Shown: positions 7,504-16,765, counted from the stretch's first letter. The stretch is DNA of 43,626 nt from Sutterella wadsworthensis 2_1_59BFAA (GCF_000297775.1 NZ_JH815521.1:41212-84837), one strand, 5' to 3'. The notes: generated by a model not told the origin, from the sequence alone. Translations and numbers: made by a program.

Positions 7504-7888
7504 TTTGCGCCGATCGACACCCATCGAGTCTCGTCCCCTATGCGGATGTACGGAAGGGTGTCATTTACAAACAACTGCAGTAGAGCGCTTTACAAGACAC
7601 CTTCCCCCGCCCTTGAACGTCAGTCTCCTGGGCCGGTTGTTGCAAATTAGCAACACTCCGCACGCAAAACACATATTTTTACAACCGAGGCTGACGTCAC
7701 GATCGCCCCTTTCTGAAGGCCACTCTTACCGCCCTTCGGGAATACCCTTTCTTCGCAAAAAGAAGGCGGCAAACCCTTGCGCATCAAGGGGAGCGCTCAT
7801 TTCGTCCGGATCCGTCGAGGTATTTCCGAAATGCCCTGCGTCGCTCGTGGACTTCGCCTTCATTTGCCCGGACGTCGTTGAGATGGGT

Positions 7889-7917
7889 TTGCGTACCGCC
7901 CGCATCGGCACTAGATT
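7889..7917 (+). promoter_or_regulatory. Predicted promoter of the porin gene
   Basis: TTGCGT at 7889-7894 and TAGATT at 7912-7917 are 17 bases apart, leaving a leader of about 60 bases. Prediction by pattern only. Confidence 0.45.
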
Positions 7918-7981
7918 TGCGTTGCGATCAATTCAAACCCCTCGATCCTCCGGAAACGGAGGAAATTGGAGAAATACACAA

Positions 7982-9109
7982 ATGTTCAAGAAGTCTCTTG
8001 CCGCGCTCGCCGTTCTCGGCGCTGCCGCCGGCTATGCCTCCGCTGCTGATGTGACCCTCTTCGGCGTCGTCGACACGGGCCTCATCTACACGCACCAGAC
8101 CTTTGCTGACGACTCCAAGGCTGACGTCAACAAGTTCTCCATGGACTCCGGCGTCTCCTCCGCCTCCCGCTTCGGCCTGAAGGGCACGGAAGAACTCGGC
8201 AACGGCCTCAAGGTCGGCTTCAAGCTCGAAAACGGCTTCCAGTCCGATTCCGGCGCACTCAAGTCCGAAAAGCGCATCTTCGACCGCGAAGCTTCCGTCT
8301 CCGTCTACTCCGACTTTGGTACGCTCTCCATGGGCCGCATGGGCGGCGTTGGCTCCGGTGCCGGCACGTATGACCTCGTCCTCGCCACGGCTGATGCCTT
8401 CGACGGCGGCGACAACAACGTCTTCGGCTTCGCCACGTCCGACCGCTACGACAACATGGTCACGTACCAGACCCCGAAGTTCGCCGGTCTCCAGGCTACG
8501 GTCCAGTACTCCTTCAACGAAGACTCCGTCGAGGAAACGGCTCGTGAAGGCTCCTCCGCCGTGAACCGCTACAGCTCCGCCGCTCTTACCGGCGACTTCG
8601 GCGCTCTCCAGACGGTCCTCGCCTACGAATTCCAGAACTACAAGTCCTTCGGTGCTGCTGAACATGACGACGGCCAGATCGTCTACCTCGGCGGCAACTA
8701 CGACTGCGGCTTCGCCAAGACCTTCGTCATGGGCCAGTACTTCAAGGGCATCAAGGCCGCTCAGCTCACCGCCATTACTGAAGCCGATGCCGATCGCATC
8801 GACACCGCTGTTGATCCGGAAGAATCCGCTGCCGCCGGCGTCAAGGGCTACGGCGTTCACCTCGGCACGATCGTCCCGGTTGCCGGCGGCGACCTGACGG
8901 TTGCGGCCTACTTCACGGACTTCACCGTCGAATTCGATGATGGTGTTGACGGTGATGCCAAGAGCTACGCCTTCGGTGCTAAGTACGAGTACTACCTCTC
9001 CAAGCGCACGTCCGTCTACACGGGTGCCGGCTTCGCTCAGGTCAAGTATGACGATGACGGCTCCGACAAGACGACCCAGGCTTACCTCGGTCTGACGCAC
9101 CGCTTCTAA
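7982..9109 (+). CDS. Gram-negative trimeric porin (Burkholderiales type)
   Basis: The 375-residue precursor forms an outer-membrane diffusion channel. A signal peptide MFKKSLAALAVLGAAAGYAS with cleavage after residue 21 (ASA before ADVTLFG) is followed by the usual first strand, DVTLFGVVDTGLIYTH. Then comes the SRFGLKGTEELGNGLKVGFK motif shared by Neisseria and Burkholderiales porins, and the protein ends in LGLTHRF with the assembly-signal Phe. The frame is open 498 bases upstream, but the ATG at 7982 gives the signal peptide and has GGAG ribosome sites close by. The gene stands alone between a promoter at 7889 and a strong terminator at 9165. Acidic residues are frequent in the loops. Codon use is strongly biased to C-ending codons, as expected for high expression. 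Substrate preference cannot be read. Confidence 0.92.
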   Translation: MFKKSLAALAVLGAAAGYASAADVTLFGVVDTGLIYTHQTFADDSKADVNKFSMDSGVSSASRFGLKGTEELGNGLKVGFKLENGFQSDSGALKSEKRIFDREASVSVYSDFGTLSMGRMGGVGSGAGTYDLVLATADAFDGGDNNVFGFATSDRYDNMVTYQTPKFAGLQATVQYSFNEDSVEETAREGSSAVNRYSSAALTGDFGALQTVLAYEFQNYKSFGAAEHDDGQIVYLGGNYDCGFAKTFVMGQYFKGIKAAQLTAITEADADRIDTAVDPEESAAAGVKGYGVHLGTIVPVAGGDLTVAAYFTDFTVEFDDGVDGDAKSYAFGAKYEYYLSKRTSVYTGAGFAQVKYDDDGSDKTTQAYLGLTHRF

Positions 9110-9164
9110 CCGGATCCTTCAGTGCTCGGACCTGATCCTCAGCACTGAGTCATCCTGAAGCAAG

Positions 9165-9200
9165 GGCCGGCGGGCTCCGAAAGGAGCCGCCGGCCTTTTT
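9165..9200 (+). terminator. Rho-independent terminator of the porin gene
   Basis: GGCCGGCGGGCTCC pairs with GGAGCCGCCGGCC over a GAAA-type loop and runs into TTTTT. This is a textbook terminator 55 bases after the porin stop. Confidence 0.92.
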
Positions 9201-9293
9201 CATGCCCGCCGTTTTCGTTCGCCTTACCCTTCCCTCTCATCATCGACGGCCTTCGCGATTCCGGACCGCGCCGCCCTCCGACAAAGCACCCGA

Positions 9294-9332
9294 CCAAAAG
9301 AAAGACCGCCCTGCGTGATGCAGGACGGTCTT
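9294..9332 (-). terminator. Rho-independent terminator of the usp gene
   Basis: On the minus strand AAGACCGTCCTGC pairs with GCAGGGCGGTCTT over a 5-base loop and is followed by TCTTTTGG. It lies 34 bases after the stop codon of the universal stress protein. Confidence 0.8.
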
Positions 9333-9366
9333 GTCATCTGTACCCTCAAGAGAAGGGATGATCGTG

Positions 9367-10206
9367 TCAGCGGACGATCAGAAGCGGTACGTCACACTCG
9401 CTCGCAACCGTCATCGTGACGGAGCCGAGCAGCGTGGCGGAGACGGAACTGTAGCCGTGGGAGCCCATGACGATCATGTCGTAGTTCTCTTCCTCGGCGT
9501 GTTCGGCGATGACGTCGCCCACGTCACCGTAGAGCGTCTTGGTCGAGACATTCATGCCGGCGCGTGTGAGAATGGCCTCGACCTCGTTGGCGATCGTGCC
9601 CGTTTCGGCAAAGCCGTTGGCCTGTTCGTCCTCAGCGCTCTTCTGAACGTGGATCAGCGTGAAGGACGTGCCCTGTTCGAAGAGGTCGACATGCTCCGTG
9701 AAGAAGCCCTGGACGCGAAGCGACTGGTCGGACTCATCAAGGCAGATCGCGATGCGCTTCAGGGACTCGGAAGTCGGCATGCGTTCGCGGATGAGCAGAA
9801 TGGGACGATGAGAGTGCGCCACGACGTCGTTCGAGACGGAGCCGAAGAGCAGGCTGTCAAGCGGGCCCTTGCCGTGCGTGCCCATCACGACCATGTCGGC
9901 CGAAAGCTTGTCGCCGGCGGAAACAATGGTCTGGACGGGAGAGCCGACGCCGTAGTCGAGCGTCACGCTGGCGGGAAGCGTGCCGCAGCGGTCAATGATG
10001 GAGTCGAAGACGGTCTTCGCCTCCTCGCGGTAGAACTCGTCAAGGGTGTCAGGGTCCGTCGCAAAGCGGATGCGGTCCGAAGCGGGCTCCTGCGCGTAGA
10101 AAATGTGGATCTCGGGATCCTTGCCGAAGAGAGCGGGCTTGCCCGTCGCCCAGAAGGCGGCGTTCTTGCTGCATTCGGACGCGTCGATGGGAATAAGAAT
10201 CTTCAT
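9367..10206 (-). CDS. Tandem universal stress protein (UspA family)
   Basis: The 279-residue cytoplasmic protein contains two UspA domains in tandem, about residues 1-140 and 141-279. Each ends with the nucleotide-binding pattern G-2X-G-9X-G-S: GTHGKGPLDSLLFGS in the first and GSHGYSSVSATLLGS in the second, so both halves look able to bind ATP. Each starts with the family beta strand (MKILIPIDASECS and RIAICLDESDQS). Such proteins support survival under starvation, acid or oxidant stress, but the specific role is unknown here. A good GGAGGA site precedes the ATG by 8 bases, and a terminator follows at 9294-9332. It is a single-gene unit on the minus strand. Confidence 0.9.
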   Translation of the reverse strand: MKILIPIDASECSKNAAFWATGKPALFGKDPEIHIFYAQEPASDRIRFATDPDTLDEFYREEAKTVFDSIIDRCGTLPASVTLDYGVGSPVQTIVSAGDKLSADMVVMGTHGKGPLDSLLFGSVSNDVVAHSHRPILLIRERMPTSESLKRIAICLDESDQSLRVQGFFTEHVDLFEQGTSFTLIHVQKSAEDEQANGFAETGTIANEVEAILTRAGMNVSTKTLYGDVGDVIAEHAEEENYDMIVMGSHGYSSVSATLLGSVTMTVASECDVPLLIVR

Positions 10207-10465
10207 TTTTTGGTCCTCCTCAGAGGTGCTCCTCGACGCAGGGTCCGTCGGAACGGTCGGAACGAAAGGGAGGCGTCGAATAACACCCTTGTGCCCCTTA
10301 TCTTATAGAAAGAATCGGACCTTCGGGAGGAAAAATCGACATATACCCCCTATTTGATAGCACTTTTGCGTCACGAGTGAGCGCCCCTTGACCCCGCCCT
10401 CCTTCACGGGCCGTCTTTACACGGGAAAATCCCTCCAAAGGTCATGCAGGAAACGAGACACGCAT

Positions 10466-10503
10466 AGGAAAAGAGCCGCCGGAAGCTTCCGTTCCGACGG
10501 CTC
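10466..10503 (-). terminator. Rho-independent terminator of the orphan antitoxin gene
   Basis: On the minus strand GAGCCGTCGGAA pairs with TTCCGGCGGCTC and is followed by TTTTCC. The 260 bases between this point and usp (10207-10465) hold only the upstream region of usp, with no gene. Confidence 0.8.
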
Positions 10504-10527
10504 CTGATTGTTTGGACCGGGTCTTTT

Positions 10528-10827
10528 TTACCTGTCTTTGGCTTCCGCCACAACGAGCGTGAGACCGACTGCACGCAACGAGTCGAGCAGCACCTGAAGC
10601 GTCGGATTGCCGGACTTGCCGAAGGACCTGTAGAGGACCGCGCGGCCGATGCCGCTCGCCATGGAAACCTGGCTCATGCCGCGGCAGCGAAAGAGCTGGC
10701 CGATGCTCGCAGCGGCATCGGAGGCGGATCCATTGTTGAAGGCCTTGCAGATGTTGTCCATCTGAACCTGGTTATCCTCGAGGGACTTGGGCATGAGGAC
10801 CGTCTTGTGCGAATTCATTCTGATCAT
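10528..10827 (-). CDS. Orphan antitoxin, COG3636 addiction-module antidote type
   Basis: The 99-residue protein has the layout of HigA-like antidote proteins that pair with a small RelE-fold toxin. A short N-terminal arm is followed by an acidic helix (LEDNQVQMDNICKAFNNGSA). The helix-turn-helix core then reads IGQLFRCRGMSQVSMASGIG, followed by AVLYRSFGKSGNPTLQVLLD. Normally the toxin gene lies immediately upstream and overlaps the antidote. Here the 560 bases upstream on this strand have no toxin frame, so the partner is missing. A purine-rich AGAGAG precedes the ATG at 10827. It may act as a simple repressor or as a trans-acting antidote; it is otherwise intact with its own terminator. Confidence 0.75.
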   Translation of the reverse strand: MIRMNSHKTVLMPKSLEDNQVQMDNICKAFNNGSASDAAASIGQLFRCRGMSQVSMASGIGRAVLYRSFGKSGNPTLQVLLDSLRAVGLTLVVAEAKDR

Positions 10828-11355
10828 CAGTTTCTCTCTGTATATTTTCGAGTTGAGATTCGGCCTTCAGCGGCGGCTCCTTGACGCAAGGCCCTGTCGT
10901 TCCTGCCTTTGAGGGGTATTGTGCGTATCCCCGACAGGCGCGACAGTCTCGAATCCGAGGGACCGTCAGGCCGTGTTTAAATTCGCGTATATGATACAGT
11001 CGCGCCGCCCCCTGCTGTCTACGACAAACACCTGAGTCGGGCCCATAAAGAAAAAATTTCTTGCGCCTGATCAAGGGTTTTTCCCAAAATTAACCTTTTC
11101 GCCGATGATTGAGCACGGCGTTTGGTTGTCGTCTTTAGGTTTCTCCCAAGCGTCATGAGACTGATTCTCGAGTCCTGAAGACTTCTGCAGGAGCGGTGTT
11201 TCGACCCGATTGTCGTGAAAAGGCGAACAATCTGAAGGATTTGGTTGCATTTGCCCGCCCTCTCCAGTTCTCCGGAGGACTTGTGGGTTCTTACCAGACT
11301 AAACAGTCCTATAAGGATAAAAATTTCTATATCAAAACACGGCTTTTCGGCCGGC
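10828..11355. other. Non-coding stretch, no gene recognised
   Basis: No frame here has a ribosome site, codon bias or family pattern. The part 10980-11400 is noticeably more AT-rich than the flanks. It should hold the promoter of the orphan antitoxin; a deleted toxin gene is a possible origin but no remnant was recognised. Confidence 0.5.
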
Positions 11356-11394
11356 AAAAAGGCCGCTTCGCGATGACGGCGAAACGGCCTTTTG
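11356..11394 (-). terminator. Hairpin terminator, probably bidirectional
   Basis: AAGGCCGCTTCGC at 11359-11371 pairs with GCGAAACGGCCTT at 11379-11391 with one mismatch. T or A runs lie on both sides, and it follows the membrane-protein gene on the minus strand by 29 bases. Confidence 0.75.
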
Positions 11395-11422
11395 GGGAGT
11401 CGTGAACGGGCGGAACTCGGGA

Positions 11423-11731
11423 TCAGGCTCCGAGGCTCGCGACGAGTTCGGGCGCGAACTGTTGGCACCAGCCGTAGGCAGTGAGCAGGATGCCCGCGAC
11501 GGGCACGAGCGCGTAGATGAGGAACTTCTCGAACGCGCCCCAGGTCTGGACCTTCGAGCGGAAGACGAAGGCAAAGACCACGGCTGCGCCGAAGATGAAG
11601 GAGCCCTGGCGGAAGTTCTGGCGGGCCTCCTCGATCGTGAAGTCGAACATCATCGAGAGGGAGACCGAGAGGGCCCAGGCGCAGATGATCGCGCCGGCCA
11701 CCCAGAGAGCAGTGCCGATTCTGTCTTTCAT
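11423..11731 (-). CDS. Small membrane protein of unknown function
   Basis: The 102-residue protein has three hydrophobic segments: ALWVAGAIICAWALSVSLSM, GSFIFGAAVVFAFVFRS and FLIYALVPVAGILLTAYGW. A charged stretch lies between the first two (FTIEEARQNFRQ). I do not recognise the family. A good terminator follows it and it is a single-gene unit. Its regular C-ending codon use argues that it is a real gene of this genome rather than a shadow frame. Confidence 0.65.
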   Translation of the reverse strand: MKDRIGTALWVAGAIICAWALSVSLSMMFDFTIEEARQNFRQGSFIFGAAVVFAFVFRSKVQTWGAFEKFLIYALVPVAGILLTAYGWCQQFAPELVASLGA

Positions 11732-11939
11732 AATTGGATTTCAGTCGGGTTCTTGTGGTTGGAAAAGGATTCAGTATTGTAGTCCTACGGAACGAGCGCC
11801 GTTGAAGCCGATCCGATTGCCGCGCCGCCCTCGCCCGCCGCCTTGCCCATGACGAAGGCTTGCCGATGCACGTTTTCTCCTTTTGCAGAGGACATTCGCC
11901 TTAGAATGACGTCATCAAGCAATTCACGAAGAGGACGCC

Positions 11940-13640
11940 ATGCAGAGCCCGAAGCCGAAGATCCACGACCTTGCCATTCTCAACGCCCGCGTGCTCGACG
12001 TCTTCACGGGAGCGCTCGATACGAAGACAGTACTTGTTGAAGACGTCCTCATCCACGGGTTCGGTTCGGAACCCGCAAAAGAAACTTTCGAAGCAAAGGG
12101 CGCTGTGCTTCTGCCGAGCCTCATCGACTCGAACGTGCACATCGAGAGCCCGATGCTCTCCCCCGCCAGCTTCGCCTCACTGGTTCTTCCGTTCGGTACG
12201 ACGACTGTCACCGCCGACCCTCATGAAATGACCAACCTACGCCATGCACGGGCTCGTCGAGGCCTGCCGGGACCTCCCGCTTGTCGTGAAGCTCATGGTG
12301 CCGTCCTGTGTTCCGGCCCTGCCCTTCGAGGATGAAGGCGCTTTCATTGATGCCGGGCAGACACAGGCGCTGCTCGAACACCCCGAGTTTTTTCGGTCTT
12401 GGCGAAATGATGAACGTGCCCGGCATCCTCAATGGCAACCCCGAGGCCTGCAGCAAGGTCGCGGCTGCCCTAAATCTCGACAAGCCCGTCGACGGCCACG
12501 CGCCGCTTTGCTCGGGCGCGGATCTCGAAGCCTATGCCCGTGCCGGCATCCGCACGGACCATGAATGCACGACGAGCTCAAAGCTTAGGGAACGCATTTC
12601 ACTTGGCATGTACGTCTCGATCAGTGAAGGCTCGCTCGCGAGAAACCGTCTTCCCTTGATCGAGAACCTCATTGCCGACCTTTCGCGGCGCTGCAGCTTC
12701 TGCACCGACGACAGGCACCTCGCCGACACGCTTGAGCGCGGGAACATCAACGGCATGCTGGCGATGGCCGTTGAGGCGGGCATCCATCCCGTTGACGCCG
12801 TGAGGATGGCGACTCTCAATACCGCCGAATGTAATGGCCTTCAGGACCGCGGCGTGAGTGCGCCCGGACGCAGAGCCGACCTGCTGCTTCTCGACAACCT
12901 TGATGACTTCAGTCCGCTCGCCGTCTGGACGAAGGGCAGGCTCGTCGCGCGCAACGGGAGCCTTGTCATCGACGCTCCGAAGCAGAAGCCCGGATTTCTT
13001 GCGGACACGGTGAGGATTGCGCCCGTCACGGCCGAATCCTTCGACTTCCAAGCTCGTCAGGGAATGCCAGGATGATCGGCCTTCTGCCTCACAGCCTCAT
13101 CACGGAGGAGGAGATTGCCTCGGTGAAGACGCTTCGCGACGGTACGGTAAGGCTCTCCGACAATCCGGGACTCGTGAAGCTTGCGGTCGTCGAACGGCGC
13201 AGGCGCACGGGCCGCATCGGCACGTGTCTTCTTGATCCCGCCTATAGGCTCAGAGGTGGCGCGATCGCCACGTCGGTTTCCCACGACTCGCACAACATCG
13301 TTGTAGCTGGTGACGACGAAGAGGACATGGCGCTCGCCGTTCAAAAGATTGAGGAAATGCAGGGCGGGATTGTCATGGTTGCGAGGGGAGAAGTACTCGA
13401 CGCGCTGCCGCTTCCCGTCGCGGGCCTCATAAGCGATGGGACACCCGAAGAGACGGCGGCGGCCATCAGGCGGCTCACGAAGCTCGCCCACGGGCACTAC
13501 GGCATTTCGCAGGACAGCGACGCCTTCATGACCCTCTGGTTCCTTGCGCTCCCCGTTATTCCGTACCTCAAGCTCACGACGAAGGGACTTTTCGACGTCA
13601 CCCGATTTGATTTCGTGCCAAACGACGCGGCGCTTGAAGA
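11940..13640 (+). pseudogene. ade: Adenine deaminase, inactivated by at least three frameshifts
   Basis: The three frames together cover most of an adenine deaminase (adenine to hypoxanthine plus ammonia). The first piece (11940 to about 12238) has the amidohydrolase start LLPSLIDSNVHIESPMLSP and VTADPHEMTN. There the family metal and loop region of roughly eight residues is lost with a frame change. The second piece (PSCVPALPFEDEG) runs to a T6 run at 12388-12393, where the frame shifts again. The third (GLGEMMNVPGILNGN to about 13060) holds DGHAPLCSG and CTDDRH. It is followed by another shift into MIGLLPHSLITEEE, SHDSHNIVV and the family ending FLALPVIP...FDFVP. A single sequencing error could not explain all three, and one includes real sequence loss. 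GAGG precedes the start ATG. Confidence 0.88.
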
Positions 13641-13796
13641 CAATCGCGGACGAGTGGGAGACCGGATTTCATCCCGACCCGCCGCATTTTTTGCCTGCCG
13701 TCATGCATTTCCGGCGATTCGAGCGTTTTCTTCGTATTTTTTGGCTTTCCCTCGTGTACACTTGAGCTCATTCGTTATTTAAGCAAGATCAGGAAC

Positions 13797-14603
13797 ATGT
13801 CCAACGTCTTCATCACCGGCGCTTCAAGCGGCATCGGTGCGGCACTTGCCCGCCAGTATGCGCAGCGAGGCGACGTCCTCGGGCTCGTCGCCCGCAATCC
13901 CGAAAAGCTGCAGGCCCTCATCGACACGCTTCCCGGCGACAAGTCTCGCTACCACGCGATTCCCGCCGACGTGACGAAAAAGGATGAGATCATTGCGGCC
14001 GCACAGAAGTTCGAGGCCCTTTCCGGGGGCGCTGACATCGTGATCGCCAACGCGGGCATTTCCATCGGCTGCAAGACCGAGTTCTACGAGGACCTTGAGG
14101 TGATGGAAGCCATCTACAGGACGAACGTCTTCGCGATGGCCTACACCTTCCACGGCTTCATCGAGCCGATGACGAAGCGCGGCCGCGGCAAGCTCGTGGG
14201 CATCGCCTCGGTCTCCGGCATTCGAGGCCTTCCCGGCAGCGAAGCCTACGGCGCATCCAAGTCCGCCGTCATCACCTACAACGAAAGCCTTCGCGTCGGC
14301 CTCAGGAAGACGGGCATCAAGGTCCAGACGATCAGTCCGGGCTTTGTGAGGACGCCTCTCACGAGCGCCAATCCCTACAAGATGCCCTTCGTACTCACGC
14401 CCGACGAATTCGCCGAGCGCGCCGTCAAGGCCATCGACAGCGACGCCTCCTACCGCACGATTCCCTGGCAGATGGGCCTTCTCGCGAAGGCCATGCGCAT
14501 TGCGCCCAACTGTCTCTGGGACAAGATCGTCGCCAACCGCAAGCAGAAGCCCCGCCTCGCCGACAAGCAGAAGGCCGAAGCCGAGGCCGCGCAGAGGAAA
14601 TGA
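13797..14603 (+). CDS. Short-chain dehydrogenase/reductase (SDR)
   Basis: The 268-residue protein is a classical SDR oxidoreductase using NAD(P)H. The cofactor loop TGASSGIG is at residues 7-14, NAG follows the fourth strand, and the catalytic set is Ser in ASVSGIRG, Tyr in SEAYGASKSA and Lys four residues later. The PG motif (ISPGFVRTPLT) closes the fold. The C-terminal 45 residues form a basic tail (KQKPRLADKQKAEAEAAQ) seen in many membrane-associated SDRs of this subgroup. Substrate cannot be told from sequence. AGGA precedes the ATG by 4 bases. It is followed by the IS-split helix-turn-helix gene. Confidence 0.88.
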   Translation: MSNVFITGASSGIGAALARQYAQRGDVLGLVARNPEKLQALIDTLPGDKSRYHAIPADVTKKDEIIAAAQKFEALSGGADIVIANAGISIGCKTEFYEDLEVMEAIYRTNVFAMAYTFHGFIEPMTKRGRGKLVGIASVSGIRGLPGSEAYGASKSAVITYNESLRVGLRKTGIKVQTISPGFVRTPLTSANPYKMPFVLTPDEFAERAVKAIDSDASYRTIPWQMGLLAKAMRIAPNCLWDKIVANRKQKPRLADKQKAEAEAAQRK

Positions 14604-14740
14604 GCGCGCCTGAACACTATGCTGATTGAACCGGTCCATTACAAAGAAAATGACCAGCGACCTTCCGGCTGCTCGACGTTGTGAGCAGGTTCATGCGCGA
14701 CATGAATCCGCGCAGCACGCCGACCCTCATGGAGATTCAC

Positions 14741-14883
14741 ATGACCACCTACAAGCCCACCGGTGAGAAGCCCGACGAATTCAACCTTTATCTTCAGGGA
14801 CGCATGTCCGCGCTCGGTCTCGATCCGAAGACCATCGCGGCAAACACGGGCATTGCGCTCCCCACGGTTCTCACCCATCTGAA
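14741..14883 (+). pseudogene. Multi-HTH protein, 5' part, split by IS insertion
   Basis: Forty-seven codons, MTTYKPTGEKPDEFNLYLQG to THLN, encode the start of a protein with repeated helix-turn-helix-like units (ALGLDPKTIAANTGIALPTV looks like the first). The ATG at 14741 has GGAG 7 bases upstream; a GTG at 14681 in frame is less likely. The IS1634-like element enters within codon 48 at position 14884. Removing the element and one copy of the 7-bp duplication joins this part in frame to 16773 onward. The intact protein would have about 320 residues. Confidence 0.85.
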
Positions 14884-14937
14884 CCTAAAAGTCGTTCAAA
14901 ACGGTCACGATACTCAAGTGAAAATGACGTTTTGATA

Positions 14938-14967
14938 GAAAAATCCGTGAAATACACGGACTTTTTC
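14938..14967 (+). terminator. Insulating hairpin at the left end of the IS
   Basis: GAAAAATCCGTG pairs with CACGGACTTTTTC (one bulged base) over a 5-base loop. Facing into the element with a T5 run, it would stop transcripts entering from the host gene just before the IS's own promoter. Confidence 0.65.
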
Positions 14968-14997
14968 TTGCTTTCAATAGTGTACGTATGATAGAAT
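14968..14997 (+). promoter_or_regulatory. Predicted transposase promoter
   Basis: TTGCTT at 14968-14973 and TAGAAT at 14992-14997 are 18 bases apart, 24 bases before the transposase start. Confidence 0.5.
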
Positions 14998-15021
14998 ATA
15001 AGGGCATTATTGGAGATACTC

Positions 15022-16737
15022 ATGGGACGCCCTCTCACTGGAAAAACGCATGTCGGCATTCGCCGCGAAACCCGCTCGAATGGCGACGTCTACGTATACG
15101 AACGTGTGACTGGATATGATCCGAAAACTCAGAAAACAAAGACGCTCTCTACCCGACTTTTAGGCAAAATCCTGGCTAGGTCGACCGAAATGATCCCGAC
15201 CCGCCCCAAAAAGAAGCGTTCCGAAGTTATCGAGGCACCCGTCCAGGCCGTCCGCACCCATGTCGGACTTCAAAAAATCCTCGAGTGGGCAGGTCATGAA
15301 TCCGGTATTGATGCGGATCTCCAGAGGAGCTTCGAGATCGGCGACGCCCTCAAGTTGAGTTCGATCGCTCGGTACTGGGTCGCGACTGACGGTGACACGT
15401 TGCCGCGCATGGAATCATGGCAAGTAATGAATCCGCTACCGTACGGACACCCCATCACTCAGGATGTTTACGGCAAGCTGTTCGCCTCGGTTGGTCGAAA
15501 TGAATCTGGAGTGCAGTCGTATTTTCAGTGCCGTGGACAAAGAGTCTCGTCGACGGGTTTGAATCTGGCGTTGGACACCACGACTTTCTCGACGTATTCG
15601 AAGAATCAAATTGAAGCGCGTCAGGGATTCAACAAGGATGGGGACGGGCTTGATACGATCAAGCTTCTCGTGCTGTACTCTGTGGAAAATCGTCAGCCCG
15701 TCGCTTTCAGCAAGCAGCCCGGGAACATCCCTGACAAGATCTCGCTCGCCAATGCGCTTCGACAGCTTGACATGCTCGATCTGGCGTCGCCGGTCATCGT
15801 GGCCGACAACGGGTTCTACAGTCAGGACAACATGACGCATTTTGCCCGCGAGCACACGAAGTTCTTGATGCTCGCCAACAGTACCGACAAGTGGGTTCGC
15901 TCGGAAATCGACGCCGCACGCGAAGAGCTCGGGCACTTCAGGAACGTCTGCCCGTTTGACGTCGATGTCAGCGGCGTCATGCGCCGCAGGCAGCACGGGT
16001 TCAGCATCGTGCGAAAACGCACGCGCGGGAATTTCGAAGCCGGGGAGACGGAATCGTTTACGCGACGCCTGTACGTCCATGTATTTCACAAACCGGAGGC
16101 TGCTCCGATTCAGGAGCGCAGGCTTCGCGAGAGCCTTTTCTCACTCAAGAAGGATCTAGAGGACGGCGTCGAGGAATTTCGGCCGGCTGCCCAGAAACAA
16201 ATCGACAGCTACCTCACGGTGAAACGTACGGCCAAAGGCGTCAAGGTCGACTTCAAAATGGACGGGATCGAGGAAGCAAAGCGCTATTGGGGGTATTTCG
16301 TCCTTGTGAGCAATGAAATCAAGGATCCCTTCGACGCGCTGAAGGCATACCGTTCCCGTGAAAAGATCGAAGAGCTTTTCGCTACGTACAAGGACAGTTT
16401 TGATGGGCGAAAGCCGAGGACGTGGTATCCCGAGAATCTGTACGGCAGGCAATTTGCCCAATTCGTTGGTCTGGGCTACCACTGCTTCCTTGCGAAGAGA
16501 ATCCTTGATGTGAAGAAGGCGCTCTCCGAAAAAGAAACCGAGGGAAAGACGAAGGAGGAGTTGAGTCTCGAAGCAAAGCTGCTCGCTTGGCTCAATCAGC
16601 ACTCGCTCATTCAAATTTTGGACTGGTTCCGTTGTGTCGACTACATCGCCGCAACGGGGAATGCCAGTGCATCCAAATGGACAACGGAAACGACGAGACG
16701 CGACCAGCTCTTTCTCAAGATGTTGGGCGTGAAGTAA
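15022..16737 (+). CDS. IS1634-like DDE transposase
   Basis: The 571-residue protein is a DDE transposase of the broad IS4 superfamily. The first Asp is in LALDTTTFSTYSKN, the second in VIVADNGFYSQDNM, and the Glu is in the YRSREKIEELFATYK signature (Y-2-R-3-E-6-K type) near residue 450. An N-terminal DNA-binding part reads GKTHVGIRRETRSNGDVYVY. The ATG at 15022 is chosen because TGGAG lies 7 bases upstream; the TTG at 15010 overlaps this site. The stop lies 28 bases from the right end. All domains are intact, so the element may still move. Confidence 0.88.
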   Translation: MGRPLTGKTHVGIRRETRSNGDVYVYERVTGYDPKTQKTKTLSTRLLGKILARSTEMIPTRPKKKRSEVIEAPVQAVRTHVGLQKILEWAGHESGIDADLQRSFEIGDALKLSSIARYWVATDGDTLPRMESWQVMNPLPYGHPITQDVYGKLFASVGRNESGVQSYFQCRGQRVSSTGLNLALDTTTFSTYSKNQIEARQGFNKDGDGLDTIKLLVLYSVENRQPVAFSKQPGNIPDKISLANALRQLDMLDLASPVIVADNGFYSQDNMTHFAREHTKFLMLANSTDKWVRSEIDAAREELGHFRNVCPFDVDVSGVMRRRQHGFSIVRKRTRGNFEAGETESFTRRLYVHVFHKPEAAPIQERRLRESLFSLKKDLEDGVEEFRPAAQKQIDSYLTVKRTAKGVKVDFKMDGIEEAKRYWGYFVLVSNEIKDPFDALKAYRSREKIEELFATYKDSFDGRKPRTWYPENLYGRQFAQFVGLGYHCFLAKRILDVKKALSEKETEGKTKEELSLEAKLLAWLNQHSLIQILDWFRCVDYIAATGNASASKWTTETTRRDQLFLKMLGVK

Positions 16738-16765
16738 TTCGTGGGGGCTTTAGACGACTTTAAGG

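Larger units (their letters stand above)
14884..16765 (+). mobile_element. Complete IS1634-like insertion sequence, 1882 bp
   Basis: The element is bounded by inverted repeats: left CCTAAAAGTCGTTCAAAACG and right, on the other strand, CCTTAAAGTCGTCTAAAGCC, matching over about 25 bp with mismatches. ATCTGAA occurs directly outside each end, at 14877-14883 and 16766-16772, so a 7-bp target duplication is intact. One transposase gene fills it. It is a different copy from the remnant at 6675-7231. Confidence 0.92.

Noticed and set aside
11940-13640. Programmed frameshifting in the adenine deaminase
   Set aside because: Three shifts in different contexts, one with missing codons, fit decay rather than recoding.
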